Of a DNA stretch of 13,540 bases, positions 8,726-13,540 are shown one piece after another; position 1 is the first letter of the stretch, and each line of letters starts with the position of its first letter. The notes below the pieces were generated by a model. The model searched no databases and had not been told where the DNA came from. It saw nothing but the letters and a program-made list of their open reading frames with translations. Origin of the DNA: Euperipatoides rowelli (lineage: Eukaryota > Onychophora > Udeonychophora > Euonychophora > Peripatopsidae); the NCBI GenBank assembly GCA_003024985.2, contig PXIH01S0001165.1; one strand, written 5' to 3'. Made by a program: the position numbers and the translations under genes.

Positions 8726-8950
8726 TGAAGTGGTCCAATCAGGAGAACATAGGACTACCGCATCTCAAGACATATAGTCCAGGGAACATGTTTGATCCCT
8801 AGGGGTGCAATACCTCTTTGGGTTTTTTCAGAACCCAGGTGAAAGGGGACCTTTTTCTACACACAAAGAGACCATTAAAATTCAAGTCTTAGATGGGAAA
8901 AAGATACTTTATAAGAACCAACTCGGGATAACTTTACAGATGAAGACCTT
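8726..8950 (+). mobile_element. tRNA-like SINE fragment, copy 2
   Basis: Diverged copy of the element at 5845..6060, in the same orientation. The best-preserved parts are CAAGACATA.AGT.CCAGGG.A upstream of the B box, the B-box relic GTTTGATCCC (8790..8799), AACCCAGGTGAAAGGGG and TTTTTCTACACAC. The A-box half is eroded (TGGTCCAATCAGGAG). The 83-codon ORF overlapping it (8805..9056) has no recognisable domain and is treated as accidental. Right boundary approximate. Confidence 0.5.
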
Positions 8951-9135
8951 CGATTATGCTTCCGATCTAAAAAAAATCCTAGTACATAATCCTCAAGATG
9001 AACATTTTGAAGCATTCAAGTCATCTCCCATCTCCAGTAGTATAATCCAAATTTGATATTGCAATTCTATTAGTTCCAGGTTTTTTCAATTGATAAAACA
9101 GCCAGGGACCACCTGATAATGCTCCAGGGACCGCT

Positions 9136-9176
9136 TGTGGTCCATGGACCACAGGTTGGGAACCACTGCTCTAGGG
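9136..9176 (-). mobile_element. Probable hAT-type transposon terminus (single end)
   Basis: Read on the minus strand, 9168..9154 gives CAGTGGTTCCCAACC, which matches the familiar terminal inverted repeat style of hAT DNA transposons. The eight bases outside it, CTCTAGGG (9169..9176), have the TA-centred form often seen in hAT 8-bp target duplications. Just inside is a perfect 18-bp palindrome, TGTGGTCCATGGACCACA (9136..9153), and further GGTCCCTGG-type repeats reach to about 9100. I could not find the partner terminus or a matching duplication, so this is a truncated or solo end of a non-autonomous element. Confidence 0.5.
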
Positions 9177-9183
9177 TACAAAA

Positions 9184-9203
9184 AGGCTGGGAATCCCTAG
9201 CCT
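9184..9203. repeat. Short imperfect palindrome beside the hAT-like end
   Basis: AGGCTGGGAATCCCTAGCCT folds back on itself with one mismatch position. GGCTGGGAATCCCT also resembles the hAT-like terminus GGTTGGGAACCACT about 30 bp to the left, so it may be a second, nested terminus relic. Confidence 0.35.
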
Positions 9204-10372
9204 AAACAATTGGCCCACAAGAGTTGTACAATTTCCGACATTTGTTTTTAATGTTCCTACCTGTGCTTTATTTACCTTTTACACTGTATGCAAGTTAACG
9301 AGTTGTCCTATATCCCATACAGAAATTCTCCCTTTATTTTTGAGATTTTTTTTTCTCTTCAAGCAAATTAAGAGAATAGGGGGGGGGGGGGGGTCAGAGT
9401 GATATGGTATGTTTGCTGTGTGATAATGCCAACTGACTATTCTGGCAATGTTATATATACAGTATACGCAGAAGTCAGACCTTGTTATTTCTCATTTTGA
9501 CTCCGGGCAGTAGAAAAAAAAAGAAAAGTAAGCCTAGGGTGATATCACCTCATTGGGGCATTGGAATGATCCAGAAGTGGCATTAGTAGCCTCAGGTGCA
9601 ATTGGGTTGCATTGAATAAAAATAAGAGGTAGGTGGAAGCATAAATATAGATAAGAAAATTTTGAAAGCTGTTTGTACCTGTTTCATCTGTTCAACACAG
9701 AGTTAAATTCATAGTGATTATTGTATTTTTCAAATAAACANGCAAAATCAAATTAATATAATGATCATTGGTCAAGTCTACCGACAGGGGTCTAACCCTT
9801 TAATTATTCCCCATTTTTTAAGTACATTTAATTTGAATGTCATTAAGATTCATTTAAATAAATAATTTTATAATTTCAAGCTTCAAGGTGTCTTATCTAC
9901 AAAATCTTTCTGTACTTTGTCGTAGGACGTAGGTAGAAATATAGATACATAAAACAACGTAAATATCTTTCTGTTTGTTTGTTTAAAGAAGGTAAATTTC
10001 CAGAGGAGGGGGGGGGGGAAACTGAGTAATTTTTTTTTCTGAAAACCAAGTTTGGGAACCTCAGTTCAAAATCAGGTGTCCTCAATATTCAGTGGCTTGG
10101 AGCGTTTGATCATTTGCTAATATGGTCCCCCATTGTGCGGCTTCACCCATGTTAGAGCATAGAATTAAATGTTGTGCAATTTCGATTTCTCCAGTCACAT
10201 TTGTCATCCTTCCTAAATAGTCCATTTTTAAGGTTCGCTCTGCCTTGTAACCCATTCATCCTCAATACAATTTTTTTTTTAATTTTATTTAAATAAATCT
10301 GGTATGGTTAAAATAAAGTATTTTTCCTATTATGTTCATTGAAATAATGACATCGTTTTGTTTTTATTTCAG

Positions 10373-10489
10373 CACCTCTTCCTTTACACTTCTTGCTTGG
10401 CGGCATCATTGGCGGCATGGCTGTGATTGCAATTGTCATCGTGGTGATTATTGTATGTCTGAAAAAACGGAAACAAACAAAAGTAAAAC
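10373..10489 (+). CDS. kirre: Kirre/KIRREL-like receptor, transmembrane exon
   Basis: One exon, 117 nt, phase 1-1, 39 residues. The acceptor is TTTTTATTTCAG and the donor is C|GTAAGT. The split codon G|CA gives Ala, so Ig5 runs into a short Pro-containing stem (APLPLHF). A single hydrophobic helix of about 23 residues follows (residues 7-30, ending IVVIIVCL), then a strongly basic stop-transfer stretch (KKRKQTKVKR). This fixes type I topology with the Ig domains outside. The helix opens with two GG pairs spaced as GGIIGG, a small-residue pattern that can support helix packing. The family has a comparable Gly/Ala-rich segment there. The assignment rests on position, phase match and hydropathy, because such helices carry little sequence identity. 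Confidence 0.9.
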
Positions 10490-11042
10490 GTAAGTAAAAG
10501 ATATTGTCTATTTACATTTTGCCTCTTTGTCAAAACTGGGTTTGTGTAGCAAACTTATCTGCATGGATGACTACAAAAGGAACTGCTGATTGTTTTACAT
10601 TTGCCACTTTGTTACAATTGGGTTGGTGTAGCAAACATATCTGCACTGAATACTACAGAATGAGCTGGAGAATGGTTAACATTTTGGCTTAAGGAAATAA
10701 TGTACAAGTGCCCCAAAATTATCAAGCATTGTTGTTCTTTAAATATCATTAGTATTAAGGCATATTTATTATTTCATTTAAATGGATTAGTGATCGGATT
10801 AGGGTGAAGGTTAGGACTGCGAAATTAAAAAAAAAATAGAACAGTTATACATGATTGGTTATTTTTGTAGTAATCTGTGCAGATAAGCTTGCTACCAATC
10901 AAACTTTGAATGGTATTTATCATTTAAAATTTAATGAACATATAGGAATCTAAATTTTAAGATTTACAATCTGCTGGAATTTTAGTTGTTCGTTGAAATA
11001 ATAGGATTGCTATACTATACGTTTCTTCTTCTTCTTCTTTAG
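10490..11042 (+). other. Intron between the transmembrane and first cytoplasmic exons
   Basis: The intron is 553 bp, phase 1, with donor GTAAGT. The acceptor follows an unusual pyrimidine tract made of TTC/CTT repeats (11022..11040) ending TTTAG. It contains the 83-bp tandem duplication. The rest is AT-rich without recognisable features. Confidence 0.9.
10513..10668. repeat. Tandem duplication, period 83 bp
   Basis: Copy 1 starts at 10513 (TACATTTTGCCTCTTTG) and copy 2 at 10596 (TACATTTGCCACTTTG). Both continue through GGGTT..GTGTAGCAAAC.TATCTGCA and ACTACA.AA..AACTG/GAGCTG. It lies 24 bp after the transmembrane exon, inside the intron. The 62-codon ORF across it is an artefact. Confidence 0.75.
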
Positions 11043-11215
11043 GAAACGATAACGATGATAAGGACGATTCCGACCTTGATGTCAAGGTTGAATATAAATC
11101 AAACGTGGATCCTGAAGTCGACATCGAATGGGTGGGAGAACATCGAGACATTCCGAACGGAGATCTATATAGATATTCCGCAGAATATGCTGAACCTTTG
11201 TATAATTTACCCAAG
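11043..11215 (+). CDS. kirre: Kirre/KIRREL-like receptor, membrane-proximal cytoplasmic exon
   Basis: One exon, 173 nt, phase 1 start and phase 0 end, 58 residues from the split Arg to LPK. The acceptor is CTTTAG and the donor is AAG|GTAACG. The segment is intracellular and begins with an acidic stretch (NDNDDKDDSDLD). LDVKVEY follows, resembling the conserved LDIKVE stretch just inside the membrane in vertebrate KIRREL proteins. Near the end are clustered tyrosines (DLYRYSAEYAEPLYNLPK), two of which form YxxP motifs, YAEP (11186..11197) and YNLP (11201..11212). These are potential phosphorylation-dependent SH2 (Crk-type) docking sites. That role is inference from the motif, although related adhesion receptors signal to actin through such sites. 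The rest of the tail, including any C-terminal PDZ-binding motif, is not in this exon. Confidence 0.9.
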
Positions 11216-13466
11216 GTAACGAATCTCAAACATAGAAGGAAAACATATATTTAATACTTTATTAAGAGTGAATAATAGTAACAAATTATGGAATAAATGA
11301 GTACTTAAATGTCTTTCTAAATTATATTATTGTATCTTTTCGAATTCCTCCATCTATTGCCATTACCACACCTAACCTTGCTTCTTTTCAATTTATTCTA
11401 GACTATTTGGTTGATTTATTTTTAAATTTTATTTATTGCATGATACTATTTTTTTGTATAGGTCATTATATTTTAATTTTACCAATACCCAATCACTCCT
11501 TATAAGTGTTGCTATTGTTTTTATTGTTTCTGTTTTATTTTTTATACTTTTTTTTGGTTCATTGCTATTTTGTTTTATTATTGTTTATTTTGGGCACAGC
11601 CTTGGATTGGACTTATTTCTGTATTGTTTGTCAAGCATAGAATGCCAAAAAATTATAGATCATAGTAGACATAATACATTAATTCATAACACAGCATGAG
11701 TTTTTTTTTTTTAAAAAAAAGGATCATTATGAATTGATATCCCCATAATTCCCCTACATTTATGAATTTAAAATTAATGTTTTTTTTAGTCATTTTGATT
11801 TGTGACTTTTGAATTTTAGTCATTTTGATTCAAGTTATTTAAATTTGAGTAATTTAAATTTGATTCATTTCAAATTTGAGTCTTTTTGGTTCGAGTTATT
11901 TTGGTTTGAGTCATTTTATTTTGAATCATTCCAATTTGAATCATTTTAATTTGAATTGTTTCGATTTGAGTCATGGTGATTTGAGTCATTTTGAGTTGTT
12001 CAAATTGAGTCATTTTGATTTAAATCATTTTGATTTGAGTCATTTTGATTTGTCATTTTGTTTTGAGTCATTTCATTTTGAGTCATTTCAATTTGAGTCA
12101 TTTCAATTTGAGTCATTTCAATTTGAGTCATTTCAATTTGAGTCATTTCAATTTGAGTCATTTCAATTTGAGTCATTTGAATTTAAGTTTCAATTTGAAT
12201 CATTTAAATTTAAATTTCGATTTGAGTCATTTTGATTTGAGTCATTTCAGTTTGAGTCATTTCGATTTTTAGTAATTTAGGTTTGAGTCATTTCAATTGG
12301 AGTTGTTTCGGTTTGTCATTTCAATTTGTTTCATTTCAGTTTGACTCATTTTGATTTGAGTCATTTCGATTTGAGTCATTTCAATTTGAGTCATTTGAAT
12401 TTAATTTTCGATTTGAGTCATTTAAATTTAAATTTCGATTTGAGTCATTTTGATTTGAGTCATTTCGATTTGAATAATTTTGGTTTGAGTCATTTCAATT
12501 TGAGTTGTTTCGGTTTGTCATTTCAAGTTGTCATTTCAGTTTGAATCATTTCGATTTGAGTCATTTCGATTTGAGTTATTTCGATTTGAGTCATTTCAAT
12601 TTAAGTTTTGATTTGAGTCATTTAAATTTAAATTACGATTTGAGTCCTATTGATTTGAGTCATTTCAGTTAGAGTCATTTAGATTTAAGTAATTTTGGTT
12701 TGAGTCATTTCAATTTGTGTCATTTCAGTTTGAATCATTTTGATTTGAATCATTTTGATTTGAATCATTTCAATTTGAGTCATTTCGATTTGAGTCATTT
12801 CAATTTGATTCATTTGGATTTGAGTGATTTTGATTTAAGTCATTTAAATTTGAGTTATTTCATCATTGAGTCGTTTGTAAATAAGCCCTATTTTTTTATT
12901 CCGAGTCATTTTTTCATCATTGAGTCATTTGTAATAGTTTAATAAGTAAATTTAACAACAAAAAAATCCTAGTGCAGTAGTTTTGATTTTATAAAATTTG
13001 TGACAGGTGTCACTTAATTTAAAATAACTATTAAAATCAACTTGTTTCTAACGATTATTAACAAATAAACAGTACAGTTAACAAAAAAAGATATGTTATT
13101 TAGGACAGTAACCTATCTCTTACATTTTAATGTATTTCAATCAAAATTTCATATTTGATTGGAATCATTTTGATATCAGTCACATAGTCTATGAGTCATA
13201 GTCTCTGCAACTCGTATTGTTAATAGGTATCCATAAATTTCCCTGAATTTAAAAATCATTCGTTTTACCTGAAGTTTTTGATTTAATACTGATGGTCTAC
13301 TATGTGTAATATTGACATTCCATGCTTTGCTAGCATTGCTCAAATATGACCCAGCCAAACTTTAGCACTGTTAAAAAATCCTAACATATTTAGAATGTAT
13401 TAGAAACCTAATAAATTGGGCAGTATTCAAAAATGTTAATCTCTTATTTTTGTCTTTTATTCTCAG
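11216..13466 (+). other. Intron downstream of the cytoplasmic exon (3' limit provisional)
   Basis: The donor GTAACG follows AAG in phase 0. If the acceptor at 13465..13466 is used, the intron is 2251 bp; otherwise it extends beyond the window. Half of it is the 15-bp array at 11788..12934. The flanks, 11260..11780 and 12940..13440, are AT-rich with no recognisable element. An AATAAA hexamer lies at 11292..11297, shortly after the in-frame stop (11252..11254) that read-through of the donor would meet. Confidence 0.7.
11788..12934. repeat. 15-bp minisatellite array (about 75 units) with higher-order structure
   Basis: The consensus unit is AGTCATTTCAATTTG, with common variants TTTTGATTTG, TTCGATTTG and TTAAATTTA. 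Six perfect units lie at 12081..12170. The flanks are more diverged, as expected for a repeat homogenising from its centre. A composite block containing CATTTAAATTTAAAT starts at 12201, 12419 and 12619, and AGTTGTTTCGGTTTGTCATTTCAA recurs near 12301 and 12503. There is therefore a higher-order period of about 200-218 bp (~14 units). Because 15 is divisible by 3 the array stays open in several frames, giving false proteins of the type SHFNLSHFNL or FQFESFQFES. It is intronic. Confidence 0.93.
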
Positions 13467-13540
13467 TATGTATCCGATATATTGATTAAAATAAAGAACA
13501 ATTTGTATTATTGTAAAAGTTTGTACATGAAATCTGATAA
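13467..13540 (+). CDS. Possible further cytoplasmic exon, cut by the window end
   Basis: A good acceptor (TTTTTGTCTTTTATTCTCAG, 13447..13466) precedes a frame that is open in phase 0, the phase needed after exon 11043..11215. The other two frames stop early. The join would read LPK-YVSDILIKIK and stay open for 24 codons to the window edge. Against it, the sequence is AT-rich, its residues (Lys, Ile, Tyr, Asn) are what random AT-rich DNA gives, and I do not recognise the segment as Kirre tail. It may be a real exon, an alternative exon or chance. Confidence 0.3.

Larger units (their letters stand above)
8622..10372 (+). other. Intron between the Ig5 and transmembrane exons
   Basis: The intron is 1751 bp, phase 1, with donor GTAAGA and acceptor TTTTTATTTCAG. 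It holds the second SINE copy, a hAT-like terminal repeat, and G runs at 9379..9393 (15 G) and 10008..10018 (11 G). There is an ambiguous base at 9741. Positions 9400..9960 and 10070..10370 show nothing I recognise. There is no fibronectin III coding segment between Ig5 and the membrane exon. Confidence 0.9.

Noticed and set aside
8805-9056. 83-codon + strand ORF (KIQVLDGKKILYKN region) considered as an exon
   Set aside because: It starts inside the SINE copy, lies in an intron between two exons that join perfectly without it, and matches no domain I know.
10021-10065. A second hAT-like end (AGTTTGGGAACCTCA) with ACTGAG / CTCAGT arms
   Set aside because: The match is short, the arms are only 6 bp, and there is no flanking duplication. 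Noted only as a weak look-alike.
10957-11229. Minus-strand 90-codon ORF opposite the cytoplasmic exon
   Set aside because: It is antisense to a coding exon, and its Glu run comes from the TTC/CTT pyrimidine tract at the acceptor.
11876-12942. Several long ORFs with repetitive proteins (SHFNLSHFNL, FQFESFQFES types)
   Set aside because: They come from a 15-bp tandem repeat whose unit is a multiple of three, so several frames stay open. The repeat lies in an intron and drifts by indels that change frame.
1-13540. A new multi-gene defence, toxin or viral system
   Set aside because: No viral, transposase, reverse transcriptase, toxin or defence domain is visible in any frame. The only supported coding content is the Ig receptor.

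Overview
This is intronic and exonic DNA from an animal nuclear genome, almost certainly an invertebrate. It is AT-rich, has no operon-like packing of ORFs, and carries one multi-exon gene on the + strand with GT-AG introns of 0.5 to 3.6 kb full of minisatellites and old transposon fragments. Two single N positions (2410 and 9741) show it is draft assembly. Some wording of the protein (GFPEI in the fourth Ig domain, WNSYGSD in the fifth) reads to me as protostome and possibly arthropod-like, but I cannot name the species.

The gene is a Kirre / Roughest / KIRREL (NEPH, SYG-1) type immunoglobulin-superfamily adhesion receptor. Five exons splice together in a single frame: Ig domain 3 (2682..2939), Ig domain 4 (4483..4737), Ig domain 5 (8325..8621), the transmembrane exon (10373..10489) and a membrane-proximal cytoplasmic exon (11043..11215). 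The first four are symmetrical phase 1-1 exons, one Ig domain per exon. The fifth runs from phase 1 to phase 0. Together they give 1100 nt, or 366 complete codons. The last Ig domain passes straight to the membrane segment with no fibronectin III domain, which points to the Kirre/KIRREL branch and away from nephrin/Sns. The signal peptide, Ig1 and Ig2 must lie upstream, and most of the cytoplasmic tail downstream. A possible sixth exon with a good acceptor and a phase-0 open frame begins at 13467 and runs off the window.

Layout: 1..2681 is the upstream intron, with a TTA microsatellite, a perfect hairpin and a degenerate ~63-bp tandem repeat. 2940..4482 is an intron with a G-quadruplex motif, a C14 tract and a ~30-unit 16-bp minisatellite. 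4738..8324 is a large intron with a ~50-bp repeat patch, one tRNA-like SINE copy, a higher-GC island of unknown origin and a ~62-bp tandem array. 8622..10372 is an intron with a second SINE copy and a hAT-like terminal repeat. 10490..11042 is a short intron with an 83-bp tandem duplication. 11216..13466 is an intron dominated by a 1.15-kb array of a 15-bp unit, partly organised into a ~200-218-bp higher-order repeat.

I found no novel multi-gene system. The most useful leads are the exon structure of the receptor, the two YxxP tyrosine motifs in its tail, the candidate downstream exon, the possible intron-retention isoforms, and the layered tandem repeats inside the introns.
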